Shown here in pieces: positions 16,508-25,695 of a stretch of 64,000 nucleotides of DNA. This DNA comes from Microbacterium horticulturae. GTDB taxonomy: Bacteria; Actinomycetota; Actinomycetes; Actinomycetales; Microbacteriaceae. The first letter of the stretch is position 1, and each line of letters opens with the position of its first letter. Where the stretch lies: positions 868,001-932,000 of the forward strand of contig NZ_CP119108.1 of the NCBI RefSeq assembly GCF_029094505.1. The letters run 5' to 3'. The notes under the pieces were generated by a model. It was not told the DNA's origin, did no database searches, and saw only the letters and a list, made by a program, of their open reading frames with translations. The translations under genes and the position numbers were made by a program.

Positions 16508-17929
16508 ATGAGCCCCGCCGTGCCGAGCCCCGCCCTGCCCGACCCCGTCGGGCCTGACGCGCTGCGCGAGACGCTCCCCGACGCCGTTGCGCTCGCGGCC
16601 GGCATCCGCGCGGGCCGTGCGTCGGCCGCCGAGGCGGTCGACGCGCACCTGGCGCGCATCGCCGAGAGCAATCCGCGGCTGAACGCGCTGACCGTCGTGT
16701 TCGACGACCGTGCCCGTCGCGCCGCCGACGACATCGACCGTGCGATCGCCCGCGGCGACGACCCGGGGCCGCTGGCCGGTGTGCCGATCAGCGTCAAGGA
16801 GAACATCGATCTCACCTGGTCGGCGACGACCGAGGGGTGGGCCGGAGCGGTGGGCGCGATCCCTGCGCGCGACGCGACGATCGTGTCGCGGATGCGCGCG
16901 GCGGGCGCCATACCGATCGGGCGCGGCAACATGCCCGACTTCGGCATGCGGTGGGACACCGACAACGACCTGTTCGGTCGCACGCTCAACCCGTTCGACC
17001 CCACGCGCACGACGTTCGGCTCCAGCGGCGGCGACGCCGTCGCGGTGGCCACCGGCATGAGCACGATCGGCCTCGGCAACGACTTCGGCGGCTCGATCCG
17101 CCTGCCGGCGCAGGCGCTGGGCGTCTGCGGGCTGCGGCCCTCGCTCGGCCGCGTCCCACGCGCGGCGGTGCGCGACCTGCCCGTCGCGCTGACCCTCCAG
17201 CGGTTCGCGGTGAACGGCCTGCTCGCGCGCAGCGTCGCCGACCTCGAGGCCTCGCTCCAGGTCGTCGCCGGCGTCGACGTCGACGACCCGGTCTCGCTCG
17301 CGTTGCCGCCGCTCGGCGTCTACGACGGCCCGCGCCGCGTCGCCCTCACGCGCGACCCGCTGGGGTGGGGCGTGCATCCGGATGTCGCGGCCGGCGTCGA
17401 CCGTGCCGCTGACGCCCTTCGCACCGCCGGCTGGCAGGTCGATGAGATCGAGCCGCCACACCTCGAAGAGGCGTTCACCCTCATGCGCCGGCTGGCTGTG
17501 ACCGACATGAGCGAGGGTGCGCTGCCGTCGCCGCTCGGCCGCTCGGCCGAAACCTTCATGCGCGACAGCGTCCGGGCCACCGGGGTCTTCGAGACCGCCA
17601 CCGAATACGCCCAGGCCTGGGCGCGACGCCTCGTGATCGAAGCGGCGTGGCGCCGGCTGCAGACCGAGTACCCGGTGATCCTCGGGCCGGTCGGAACCGA
17701 CGGCATCCCGCCCGTCGACTTCGATCTGGGCGGCCCCGAGCAGGCGACCGCGGCCTGGCGCATGTTCCGGCTCGTGGTGGTCGTGAACTTCCTCGGCCTG
17801 CCGGCGGTCGCCGTGCCGACCGGCCCCGGCGCCGACGGTCTGCCCACGGGCGTGCAGCTGATCGGCCCCATGCACGGCGAGGCCGCGGCGCTCTCGGCAG
17901 CCCATGACGTGGAGGCGGGCATAGGGTGA
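16508..17929 (+). CDS. amidase (amidase-signature family)
   Basis: Amide hydrolase of 473 residues. The Ser-cisSer-Lys triad is intact: K97 in ISVKENI, S172 in FGSSGGD and S196 in GNDFGGSIRLPA; the 24-residue gap between the two serines is the same as in other amidase-signature enzymes. The specific substrate is unclear; there are no gatB/gatC genes nearby and the sequence is not GatA-like in its flanks, so it is a stand-alone amidase. The start is set by ATG 16508; upstream in-frame codons belong to the previous gene's end. The promoter of the following methyltransferase lies in its last codons. Confidence 0.9.
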   Translation: MSPAVPSPALPDPVGPDALRETLPDAVALAAGIRAGRASAAEAVDAHLARIAESNPRLNALTVVFDDRARRAADDIDRAIARGDDPGPLAGVPISVKENIDLTWSATTEGWAGAVGAIPARDATIVSRMRAAGAIPIGRGNMPDFGMRWDTDNDLFGRTLNPFDPTRTTFGSSGGDAVAVATGMSTIGLGNDFGGSIRLPAQALGVCGLRPSLGRVPRAAVRDLPVALTLQRFAVNGLLARSVADLEASLQVVAGVDVDDPVSLALPPLGVYDGPRRVALTRDPLGWGVHPDVAAGVDRAADALRTAGWQVDEIEPPHLEEAFTLMRRLAVTDMSEGALPSPLGRSAETFMRDSVRATGVFETATEYAQAWARRLVIEAAWRRLQTEYPVILGPVGTDGIPPVDFDLGGPEQATAAWRMFRLVVVVNFLGLPAVAVPTGPGADGLPTGVQLIGPMHGEAAALSAAHDVEAGIG

Positions 17930-17933
17930 CGGC

Positions 17934-18755
17934 ATGACCGACGCTGCTCAGCCGTTCCGCGCCCGTACGATCGCCGAGGGCTTCGGCGCCGACGCCGAGG
18001 CGTACGACCGCTTCCGCCCGCATTATCCGGCGCCGCTGGCCGAGGTCGTGCTCGATGGGCTGCCCACCGCCCCGCGCACCGTCGACGTCGGCATCGGCAC
18101 CGGGCTGTCTGCACTGCCGTTCCGCGATGCGGGATGCCGCGTCCTCGGCGTCGAGGTCGACGAGCGCATGGCCGAGGTGGCGCGCCGGCGGGGCTTCGAC
18201 GTCGAGATCGCCCGGTTCGAGGAATGGGATGCCGCGGGCCGCGCCTTCGACCTCGTCATCGCCGGCCAGACCTGGCACTGGGTCGATCCGGTCGCGGGCG
18301 CGGCGAAGGCCCGTGATGTGCTCTCCCCGGGCGGCCGTATGGCCGTGTTCTGGAACGCCGGCGACCCCACCCCCGAGATCGCCGCCGGCTTCGCCGAGGC
18401 CTACCGGAGTGTCGACACCGGGCTGCCGTTCACTCCGTGGGCGTCACCCCAGCGCGAGGGATACCGGGCGATGCTGCAGACCGCGGCCGACGGCATCCAC
18501 TCGTCTGACGGATTCGACGAGCCGGAATGGTTCCGCGTGGACTGGCAGGCCGAGATCACGCGCGACGAGTGGCTCGCGCAGGTGCCCACCGGCGGCGGGC
18601 ACAACCGCATAGCGCCCGAGAAGCTCGACGAACTGCTGCGCGCGATCGGCGCCGTGGTCGACCGCGCCGGCGGGCGATTCACCATGGAGTACGCGACCCT
18701 CGGTGTGCTCGCCCGCCGACGCGAAGCCGACCGCGACGACCGTCAGGGCAGGTAG
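17934..18755 (+). CDS. class I SAM-dependent methyltransferase
   Basis: Protein of 273 residues with the Rossmann-fold methyltransferase layout: AEAYDRFRPHYP at the start, motif I VDVGIGTGLSALPF (about residues 46-59), acidic loop GVEVDERMAE, and FDLVIAGQTWHWVDP (motif post-II). WHWVD is common in small-molecule or ubiquinone-like methyltransferases of this group. The substrate is unknown. TAGGGT at 17922-17927 is six bases before ATG, suggesting a leaderless mRNA started inside the amidase gene. The 3' end overlaps the convergent phosphatase gene by 13 bases. Confidence 0.87.
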   Translation: MTDAAQPFRARTIAEGFGADAEAYDRFRPHYPAPLAEVVLDGLPTAPRTVDVGIGTGLSALPFRDAGCRVLGVEVDERMAEVARRRGFDVEIARFEEWDAAGRAFDLVIAGQTWHWVDPVAGAAKARDVLSPGGRMAVFWNAGDPTPEIAAGFAEAYRSVDTGLPFTPWASPQREGYRAMLQTAADGIHSSDGFDEPEWFRVDWQAEITRDEWLAQVPTGGGHNRIAPEKLDELLRAIGAVVDRAGGRFTMEYATLGVLARRREADRDDRQGR

Positions 18756-20389
18756 TACGTCGGGTTCGGCAGCTTCACCGCGCGATCGGCGTGCCCGCCG
18801 ATCAGGTCGCTGAACTGGTCGCCGAAGTTCGCGACGATGTGGAAGTCGCCGCCCGAGCGCGACTCGATGTGCGCGCGGGTCTGCGACTTGTACTCGATGG
18901 TCGTGCACTTCGCGGTCGCGCACGTGATGTACGACGGCTGTTGCGAGGCGCCGACGCCGGTCCACTTCGTGTAGTAGTTCTCGGTGGTGAAACCGGAGTA
19001 GTACTTGTCGAGGTTCGCGACGGTGGCGTCCTTCTGGTCGTCGTTGCGGCCGGTCAGGCCGATCAGTGTGCACCCCGCGCGCTGCAGGAGGTCGGTGGCG
19101 TGCACCATGCTCGGCGTGGCCGGGAACAGCTCCTGCTGCACCCATTCGTCCTGACGGGCCGGGTCGAACACGAAGTGCATGTCGGCCACTTCCATGTCGT
19201 ACGTCCACAGCGTGGTGTCGTCGGCGTCGAGCACGATGGCCGGGTTGCGGTGGTGACGCGCCAGCGCGTGGCACTCGGCCGCGATCGCGGGCAATTGACG
19301 GCGCACCAGGCGGTTCATCTCGCTGATGTACGGCGAGCTGTTCTTGTTCGAGATCCCGTCCCCGGTGTCGCCGTAGTAGACGGCGATGGTCTTCTTGACG
19401 CTGTCGATGTTCGGGATGCCCTCGCCGCCCTGCGTGAGCCCGCTCGAGCCGTCGGCCTTCATCGTGAAGTGCGTGCGCGGAGTCAGCCGTGGCTCGTGCA
19501 CGCCCGGCAGATCGGCCGACGGCAGGTAGTACGTGGGGTTCGGCAGCTTCTGGACGTGGTCCGCGTACCCGCCCTGCAGGTCCGACCACTGGTCGCCGAC
19601 GTTGAGCACGATGTTGTAGCCCAGATCCTTCTCCAGGTGCCGTCGTGTGCCGGCCTTGAACTCGACTGTGGTGCAGCTGCTGGTCGCGCAAGTGATGTAC
19701 GACGGCTGCTGGCCCGCGGCCCACTTCGTGTAGTAGTTCTCACTCGTGAAACCGGAGTAGCCGACGCTGTTGACATTGTCGATCGACGCCGCCTTCTGAT
19801 CGGCGCTGCGACCGGTGATCCCGATGATCGCGAAGCCGAGCTGCTGCGCCTTCTTCACGAGGTCGGTCATGCCCGGGGTCGCGTCCCGGAAGAGTTCCTG
19901 CTTGACCCACTCATCCTGCCGCGCGGGGTTGTAGACGAACTTCATGTCGCCGACTTCCATGTCGTACGTCCAGAGCATCGTGTCGTCGGTGTCGAGCACG
20001 ATCGCCGGCGTCTTGTGGCTGCGTTTGGCCTCGCGCAGCCAGTGCGGCAGCTTCGCCTCCAGTCGCGCCACGATGCCGTCCATCTCGTCGATGTACGGGG
20101 AGTCGTCCTTGTTCGCGATACCGGTGCCCGGGTCGCCGTAATAGGCGGCGATCGTCTTCTTGACGACGTCGATGTTCGGGATGCCCTCACCGCCCTGCGT
20201 GCGCCCGCTCGTCCCGTCGGCAGCCATCGTGAAGTGGGTGCGCGGGGACAGGGTCTGGGACTGATGGTGAGACGGAGAGGGGGAGTGCCCTGGAGAGAAC
20301 GCCTGCGCGGAGGTCGCGCCGACCACAGACAGGGTCAGGGTCAGCGCGGCGGTCGCGGCGGCGCCCGCCATTCGGCGTGCACGGATCAT
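18743..20389 (-). CDS. secreted tandem HAD acid phosphatase (two domains)
   Basis: Exported protein of 548 residues. A Sec signal peptide (MIRARRMAGAAATAALTLTL, cleavage near ATSAQA-FSP, residue about 30) is followed by two homologous HAD class IIIB acid-phosphatase domains of about 240 residues. Each begins with an RTHFTM.ADG.SG.TQGGEGIPNID-like block, has motif I (LDTDDTMLWTYDME; LDADDTTLWTYDME), motif II GITGR / GLTGR, and motif IV GDQWSD / GDQFSD, and each ends in KLPNPTYYLP. All catalytic aspartates are present in both copies, so both may be active on phosphomonoesters outside the cell. Single-domain relatives are the norm. Confidence 0.9.
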   Translation of the reverse strand: MIRARRMAGAAATAALTLTLSVVGATSAQAFSPGHSPSPSHHQSQTLSPRTHFTMAADGTSGRTQGGEGIPNIDVVKKTIAAYYGDPGTGIANKDDSPYIDEMDGIVARLEAKLPHWLREAKRSHKTPAIVLDTDDTMLWTYDMEVGDMKFVYNPARQDEWVKQELFRDATPGMTDLVKKAQQLGFAIIGITGRSADQKAASIDNVNSVGYSGFTSENYYTKWAAGQQPSYITCATSSCTTVEFKAGTRRHLEKDLGYNIVLNVGDQWSDLQGGYADHVQKLPNPTYYLPSADLPGVHEPRLTPRTHFTMKADGSSGLTQGGEGIPNIDSVKKTIAVYYGDTGDGISNKNSSPYISEMNRLVRRQLPAIAAECHALARHHRNPAIVLDADDTTLWTYDMEVADMHFVFDPARQDEWVQQELFPATPSMVHATDLLQRAGCTLIGLTGRNDDQKDATVANLDKYYSGFTTENYYTKWTGVGASQQPSYITCATAKCTTIEYKSQTRAHIESRSGGDFHIVANFGDQFSDLIGGHADRAVKLPNPTYYLP

Positions 20390-20524
20390 CGTCGACTCGC
20401 TTTCGTTCGGTTCGGCCGGATCTCGGCCGCCCGTCACACTAGACCCGGGCACCGGCACGGCGAAAGAGCCCGGCGCATGAGGGTTCTCTCCTCGGGCGTC
20501 GGGGGCGGGTGATTGACTGGAGGG

Positions 20525-23155
20525 ATGACCGACCTTCCCCGCCCCACGAATGAGAACCTCACCCGCGACGAAGCGGCCGCCCGTTCGCGCATCGTGCGCA
20601 CGCACGAGTACTCCGTCGACATCGACTTCTCGCGTGCCGCCGACGCGGCTGTCGACACCTACCCGGTGCGCACCCGGATCACCTTCGACGCCGAGGCCGG
20701 GGCATCCACTTTTCTCGACTACCTCGGTGCGCGGGTCACCTCGATCACGCTGAACGGACACGAGGTGGATGCCGCAGCCGCCGTCGACGGCGCGCGCATC
20801 GCCTTGGGGCCGCTGGCCGAGGAGAACGAGGTCGTCATCGTGTCCGAGTCGATCTACTCGCGATCCGGCGAGGGCGTGCACCGCTTCGTCGACCCCGCCG
20901 ACGGCGCCACGTACCTCTATTCACAGAACGAGCCGGTCGACTGCCGACGCATCTACCCGTGCTTCGATCAGCCCGATCTGAAGGCGCGCTTCCACGTGAC
21001 GATCACGGCTGACGCGTCGTGGCACGTCGCTGCGAACGGTGAGCTGCTGGCATCGCATGCCGTGCGTGACGGGGTGACCCGGCGCGAGTTCGCCGTGACC
21101 GAGCCGATGTCCACGTACATCACGACGTTCCTCGCGGGCCCGTACGCGCAGTGGCACGACGAGTACACCGGGCGCACGGCGTCGGGCGTCGAAGTGACGG
21201 TTCCGCTGGGCATCGCGTGCCGCGCGTCGCTTTCCGACAGCATGGACCCCGATGAGGTCTTCGACATCACCAAGCGCGGTCTGGACTGGTTCCATCGCGC
21301 ATTCGACGTGGCCTATCCGTGGGGCAAATACGACCAGGTGTTCGTGCCCGAGTACAACCTCGGCGCGATGGAGAACCCCGGGCTGGTGACTCTCACCGAG
21401 CGGTATGTGTTCACGTCGCCCGCGACCGAGGCGCAGCACGAGCAGCGTGCGAACACGCTCCTGCACGAGATGTGCCACATGTGGTTCGGCGACCTCGTGA
21501 CGATGGTCTGGTGGGACGACCTGTGGCTCAAGGAGTCGTTCGCCGACTACGTGGGCACGCTGGCCGTCGACGAGGCCACCGATTTCACGACCGCCTGGAC
21601 GACCTTCGCATCACGACGCAAGGCGTGGGCGTACCGGCAGGACCAGTACCCGACCACGCATCCGATCGTGGCCGACATCGTCGACCTCGAAGCCGCCGAC
21701 CAGAACTTCGACGGCATCACCTATGCCAAGGGCGCCTCGGTGCTCAAGCAGCTGTCGGCGTTCGTCGGGCAAGACACGTTCCTGGCCGCGGCCCGCGCGT
21801 ACTTCGCGAAGCACGCATGGGGCAACACGACGCTCGACGACTTCCTCGACGCGCTGGGTGAGGCCTCCGGCCGCGACATGCGCGGCTGGGCGGACGCCTG
21901 GCTGACCACCGCGGGTGTGAACCGGCTGCGCGTGCAGACGACGGTCGAAGACGGCGTGATCGCCTCCGCCGCGCTGCACCAAGACGGCGTCGATCCGCGC
22001 ACGGGCGATGAGGTGCTGCGCCCGCATGTGCTGCGTGTCGGCGTCTATGCGCCGACCGACGACGAGGGTCCGGCCGAGTTCGAGGCGGCGTTCGAGGCGC
22101 GCATCGACGGTGCGTCGATCGATGTTCCTGAGCTCGTCGGTGTCGCCGCCGATCGCGCGGTGTTGCCCAACGACGGCGATCTCACCTACGCGAAGATCGC
22201 GCAAGACGCGCACTCGCTCGACGTCGTGCTCGACGCGGGTCTCGACGACGAGCTGGCCCGCGCCACCGCGCTCGCCGGAGCCTGGAACATGGTGCGTGAC
22301 GCCGATCTTGCCGCCGAGCGGTTCGTCGATGGCGTGGTGGCGGGGGAGTACCTCATCGAAGACTCCGGTGTGCTCGCGCAGGTGCTGGCGCAGGCGACCT
22401 CGGGGCTTGCCACCTACACGTCGGCTGATCAGCGGCAAGAGCTTCTGGCACGCTGGGTGGCGTTCCTCGTCGACGCGGTGCTCGAAGACCCGTCGACCTC
22501 CGACCGCCGCACCGTGCTGCTGCGCACGCTGTTCGGCGCGCTGTGCGAGCAGCGCTCGCCGGTCGAGCCGGTGCTCGAGGTCGTGCGAGCGTGGATCGTT
22601 GACCCCGACATGGCTCTCGGTGAAGAGCTCACCTGGGACGCCTGGGTCACCCTGGCCGCGCACGGCGCCGCCGACGAGGCCGAGCTGCGTGCCGCGCAGG
22701 CGGCTGCACCGACCGCGGTGTCGTCCACGGGGCTGACCCGCGCACTCGCGGCGCGCCCCGATGAAGCGGTGAAGGATGCCGCACGCGAGGCCGCCTACAC
22801 CGGCCGAAGCGCCGACGGTGCGGTGCTGTCGAACGACCACCTGCAGGCGACGATCGACGGGCTCGAGATCGACCCGACCGGTGTCGGCGCCGGGCACGAG
22901 GCGGAGTACTGGCAGCGCATCGAAAGCGTGTGGGGCGCGCAGACTCAGGGCCAGGCGACGCGCGTGGTTGCCGGCCTGTTCCCCGCCGACGCCGAGGTGG
23001 CCGACGGCGATGCGCAGCGGCATCCCCTCGTCGTCGCGGCACGCGAGTGGCTCTCGTCGCGGGCCGAGGCGCCGCAGGCGCTGCGCCGCATCGTCATCGA
23101 GCGGCTCGACGACCTCGAACGCCGGCTGCGCGCGCAGGCTGCATCGGGGGAGTGA
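20525..23155 (+). CDS. pepN: aminopeptidase N (M1 family)
   Basis: Zinc aminopeptidase of 876 residues that removes N-terminal amino acids from peptides in the cytoplasm. The exopeptidase motif GAMEN is at residues 280-284; the zinc site HEMCH is at 314-318 with the third ligand E337 (HExxH-x18-E). An ERAP1-like helical C-terminal domain follows and is complete. I chose ATG 20525; an in-frame TTG 12 bases upstream is possible. It lies alone, between the divergent phosphatase gene and the convergent VOC gene. Confidence 0.95.
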   Translation: MTDLPRPTNENLTRDEAAARSRIVRTHEYSVDIDFSRAADAAVDTYPVRTRITFDAEAGASTFLDYLGARVTSITLNGHEVDAAAAVDGARIALGPLAEENEVVIVSESIYSRSGEGVHRFVDPADGATYLYSQNEPVDCRRIYPCFDQPDLKARFHVTITADASWHVAANGELLASHAVRDGVTRREFAVTEPMSTYITTFLAGPYAQWHDEYTGRTASGVEVTVPLGIACRASLSDSMDPDEVFDITKRGLDWFHRAFDVAYPWGKYDQVFVPEYNLGAMENPGLVTLTERYVFTSPATEAQHEQRANTLLHEMCHMWFGDLVTMVWWDDLWLKESFADYVGTLAVDEATDFTTAWTTFASRRKAWAYRQDQYPTTHPIVADIVDLEAADQNFDGITYAKGASVLKQLSAFVGQDTFLAAARAYFAKHAWGNTTLDDFLDALGEASGRDMRGWADAWLTTAGVNRLRVQTTVEDGVIASAALHQDGVDPRTGDEVLRPHVLRVGVYAPTDDEGPAEFEAAFEARIDGASIDVPELVGVAADRAVLPNDGDLTYAKIAQDAHSLDVVLDAGLDDELARATALAGAWNMVRDADLAAERFVDGVVAGEYLIEDSGVLAQVLAQATSGLATYTSADQRQELLARWVAFLVDAVLEDPSTSDRRTVLLRTLFGALCEQRSPVEPVLEVVRAWIVDPDMALGEELTWDAWVTLAAHGAADEAELRAAQAAAPTAVSSTGLTRALAARPDEAVKDAAREAAYTGRSADGAVLSNDHLQATIDGLEIDPTGVGAGHEAEYWQRIESVWGAQTQGQATRVVAGLFPADAEVADGDAQRHPLVVAAREWLSSRAEAPQALRRIVIERLDDLERRLRAQAASGE

Positions 23156-23188
23156 GCGAGCCGAGCGCGTCCACACGCCCGCGGCGGC

Positions 23189-23560
23189 CTACGCCTTCGA
23201 GTGGATAGTGACGACGTAGCCGTCGGGGTCGCGCAGTGAGAACTGCAGGCCGAACGGTCCCTCGAACGAGTCCTGCACGATCGGCACGCCGCGCTGCACG
23301 AGGCGTTCGTGCAGCGCGGCGGCGTCATCGTTGTGGAACCACACACCGATACCCGCACCGAGGGCGCCGATCGCGTCGAGGTCCACCCCGGGAAACGGAT
23401 CGCGCACGGCGAAGGCGACGCCGCCGGCCGAGAACACGGAGGCGGCTGGGTTCGGCGCGGGCAACCGGGTCAATCCCAGCTCTTCGTAGAAGCGGGTGGA
23501 TGCTGCGCGGTCGCGCACCTGGAATGAGATGAAGTCGGGCCCTGTCGTCGGGTTGCTCAT
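23189..23560 (-). CDS. VOC-family (glyoxalase/bleomycin-resistance fold) protein
   Basis: Small protein of 123 residues made of two beta-alpha-beta-beta-beta modules: FISFQVRDRAASTRFYEELG at the start and FGLQFSLRDPDGYVVTIHSK at the end. Metal ligands are not all clear. It may bind or modify a small toxic compound. AAGGAG precedes the ATG. It is divergent from a MarR regulator, with two palindromes between them, so it is very probably under that regulator's control. Confidence 0.86.
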   Translation of the reverse strand: MSNPTTGPDFISFQVRDRAASTRFYEELGLTRLPAPNPAASVFSAGGVAFAVRDPFPGVDLDAIGALGAGIGVWFHNDDAAALHERLVQRGVPIVQDSFEGPFGLQFSLRDPDGYVVTIHSKA

Positions 23561-23575
23561 GATGTCTCCTTGATC

Positions 23576-23599
23576 TGAGTGTCAATAGCCTGACACTCA
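23576..23599. promoter_or_regulatory. MarR operator 1 (perfect palindrome)
   Basis: TGAGTGTCA-ATAGCC-TGACACTCA: nine-base perfect arms with six-base spacer, midway between the divergent VOC and MarR genes. The TGTCA half-site is shared with operator 2. Confidence 0.75.
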
Positions 23600-23609
23600 G
23601 TGACGGATG

Positions 23610-23625
23610 TGTCAAGATGTTGACA
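23610..23625. promoter_or_regulatory. MarR operator 2 (perfect palindrome over the start)
   Basis: TGTCAA-GATG-TTGACA: six-base perfect arms; its last base is the A of the marR start codon. It places a repressor directly over the start of its own gene, which fits autoregulation. Confidence 0.7.
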
Positions 23626-24059
23626 TGATCATCGACGCGCAGACTCCCGGCGAGCAGGTGGGGGTGCTCATCAAGCAGGCCCAGGCGCTGCTGAACCAGC
23701 GGATGGACGAGGTGCTGCGTCCGCTCGGGCTCACGGTCTCGCAGTATGCGTGCCTGCAGACTCTGCATGACGACCCCGGTATCACCGGCTCCGAGCTCGC
23801 CCGGCGCGTGTTCGTGTCGCGGCAGTCGACGAACGTGCTGCTGCAGTCGCTCGAGAAGCGCGGACTCGTCGAGCGCTCCGAAGACCCCGGCCCGCGGCGC
23901 GAGCGGGCCACGCTGCTCACGGATGAGGCCGTCGTGCTGACGAGCGAGGCGCGCGCGGCGGTCGCCGAGGTGGTCGCGACGATGACCGGCCCGCTTCAGC
24001 GCGGCGATCTCGAGCAGCTCCGCGCACTTCTGGCGGCATGCCGCGATGCCCTGGCCTGA
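23625..24059 (+). CDS. MarR-family transcriptional regulator
   Basis: Regulator of 144 residues with the winged-helix core: YACLQTLHDDPGITGSELAR and VSRQSTNVLLQSLEKRGLVER (recognition helix), then the wing PGPRRERATLLTDEA. ATG 23625 is chosen; a start 18 bases earlier would lie within operator 2. It probably represses itself and the divergent VOC gene and responds to a small aromatic or electrophilic ligand, as is usual in this family, but the ligand cannot be read from the sequence. Confidence 0.88.
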   Translation: MIIDAQTPGEQVGVLIKQAQALLNQRMDEVLRPLGLTVSQYACLQTLHDDPGITGSELARRVFVSRQSTNVLLQSLEKRGLVERSEDPGPRRERATLLTDEAVVLTSEARAAVAEVVATMTGPLQRGDLEQLRALLAACRDALA

Positions 24060-24062
24060 CGC

Positions 24063-24503
24063 TCAGCGCCGTGCCGGGCGCACCATCGCGGTCGCGTCGG
24101 GTTCGGCGAAGCCGAACTTCTCGTACAGTCCGTGCGCGTCACGGGTGAACAGCGTCCAGCGGAAGGCGGCGCCCGGGCCGTCGTCGATCATCAGCTGCAG
24201 CATCCGCGTGCCGATCGCCGCGCCACGGTGCGCGAGATCGACGACGACATCCGCGAGGTAGGCGAATGCGACGCCGTCGGAGACAGCGCGTGCGAAGCCC
24301 ACTTGCGCGCCGGTGGCCTGGTCATATGCGCCGACGACGCGCCAGGCGCCGTCGAGCTGCACGTCGATGTCGCCGCGGGTGCGCCAGCGTCCCCAGTAGG
24401 CCTCGGTCGACAGCATCCGCCAGATCCACTCCCGGTCGAGCCGGTCCGGGTCGCTGCTGAGCTCGTAGCGCGCGCTCACGCGGGCACCTTCGCGTATGCG
24501 CAT
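24063..24503 (-). CDS. GNAT-family N-acetyltransferase
   Basis: Protein of 146 residues. YLADVVVDLAHRGAAIGTRMLQLM near residue 80 is motif A (HRGAAIGTRM) and the end LYEKFGFAEPDATAMVRP is the usual GNAT C-terminus. TAGGCT on the coding strand (24510-24515) is six bases before ATG 24503, supporting a leaderless start; GTG 24479 (preceded by GAAGG) is an alternative that would remove eight residues. The substrate is unknown. Confidence 0.83.
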   Translation of the reverse strand: MRIREGARVSARYELSSDPDRLDREWIWRMLSTEAYWGRWRTRGDIDVQLDGAWRVVGAYDQATGAQVGFARAVSDGVAFAYLADVVVDLAHRGAAIGTRMLQLMIDDGPGAAFRWTLFTRDAHGLYEKFGFAEPDATAMVRPARR

Positions 24504-24507
24504 TGCG

Positions 24508-25593
24508 TCAGCCTAGGGTACGGGTCGACCCGTCGCGCACCGCGGCGGCGAGCGTCTCGAGCACGTCTGAGGTGGCATCCCACCCCATGCAGGCGTCGGT
24601 GACGCTCTGACCGTAGGTCAGCGCCTCCGGCCCGCGCGCGACGTCGAGCTTCTGCGCGCCCGCAACGAGGTTGCTCTCGAGCATGACGCCGGCGATGGTG
24701 CGCTGCCCACCGGTGAGCTGCGCGGCGATCTCGCGGGCGACCTCGGCCTGACGCACGTGGTCTTTGCCGCTGTTGGCATGGCTGGCGTCGACGACGAGGC
24801 GGGGAGTGAGAGCGGCAGCGGCGAGGCGTTGCGCGGCCTGTTCGACATGCGCGGCGTCGAAGTTCGGTCCGTCGGCGCCGCCGCGGAGGATGACGCCCGT
24901 GTCGGGATTGCCGGTCGTGGCGACGAGGCTTGCGCGTCCGTCGGCGTCGACGCCGAGGAAGGACTGCGGGCTGGATGCCGCGGCCGCCGCATCGAGCGCC
25001 ACTTGCAGGCCGCCGTCCGTGCCGTTCTTGAAGCCGATCGGCATCGACAGGCCGCTGGCCAGCTGCCGGTGGATCTGGCTCTCGGTCGTGCGCGCGCCGA
25101 TCGCGCCCCACGTGATGAGGTCGGCGATGTACTGCGGGCTGATCGGCTCGAGGAACTCGGTGGCGCACGGCAGGCCGAGGGCGGTGACGTCGCGCAGGAA
25201 CGCCCGGGCCAGACGCAGACCGGCGGCGATGTCATGGCTGCCGTCGAGGTGCGGGTCGTTGATGAGCCCCTTCCAGCCGATGGTGGTGCGCGGCTTCTCG
25301 AAGTAGGTGCGCATGACGATGAGCAGCTCATCCCGGTGCTCGTGCGCGGCGCGGGCGAGGCGACCGGCGTATTCGAGACCCGCAGCGGGATCGTGGATCG
25401 AGCATGGGCCGACGATCACGAGCAGACGCTGGTCGTCGCCCGACAAGATCGCGCGCACCTCGTCGCGCGTGCGCTGCACGAGCCGAGTGCGCTCGTCGCC
25501 GACGGGGAGATCAGCCCGCAGCGCGGCGGGCGACGGAATGGGCGTGAATGCGGCGACGTGCAGATCGCCGGTGGTGTCGGTGAGGGTGTGCAT
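24508..25593 (-). CDS. aroG: 3-deoxy-7-phosphoheptulonate (DAHP) synthase, class I
   Basis: First enzyme of the shikimate pathway, condensing phosphoenolpyruvate and erythrose 4-phosphate; 361 residues. Family marks are LLVIVGPCSIHDP (about residue 62), MRTYFEKPRTTIGWKGLINDP, GARTTESQ, GFKNGTDG and VDASHANSGKDH. It belongs to the AroF/G/H type, whose members are allosterically inhibited by Tyr, Phe or Trp; which one applies here is not readable. Upstream is a short leader ORF rich in aromatic codons and a terminator-like hairpin, so expression is probably attenuated by aromatic amino acid supply. Confidence 0.95.
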   Translation of the reverse strand: MHTLTDTTGDLHVAAFTPIPSPAALRADLPVGDERTRLVQRTRDEVRAILSGDDQRLLVIVGPCSIHDPAAGLEYAGRLARAAHEHRDELLIVMRTYFEKPRTTIGWKGLINDPHLDGSHDIAAGLRLARAFLRDVTALGLPCATEFLEPISPQYIADLITWGAIGARTTESQIHRQLASGLSMPIGFKNGTDGGLQVALDAAAAASSPQSFLGVDADGRASLVATTGNPDTGVILRGGADGPNFDAAHVEQAAQRLAAAALTPRLVVDASHANSGKDHVRQAEVAREIAAQLTGGQRTIAGVMLESNLVAGAQKLDVARGPEALTYGQSVTDACMGWDATSDVLETLAAAVRDGSTRTLG

Positions 25594-25645
25594 GGATCCT
25601 GCCTTTGTCGGGGCAGACCCGATGCAGAGCCCGCCGAAACGGCGA

Positions 25646-25693
25646 AAGCCAGAGCGAATGCTCTGGCTTGTCGGCTCTGAAGGGGTCGGTCTG
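25646..25693 (-). promoter_or_regulatory. attenuator hairpins of the DAHP synthase leader
   Basis: A ten-pair stem AAGCCAGAGC / GCTCTGGCTT with a four-base loop (25646-25669) follows the leader ORF and is trailed by TTTCGCCGTTT, a broken T-run. The stretch just before it (about 25670-25690 on the plus strand) can instead pair with the 3' half of the leader ORF (GTCGGCTCTG with CAGAGCCGAC, plus AGGGG with CCCCT). CAGAGC and GCTCTG occur in several segments, so mutually exclusive folds are possible. Confidence 0.65.
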
Positions 25694-25695
25694 CG

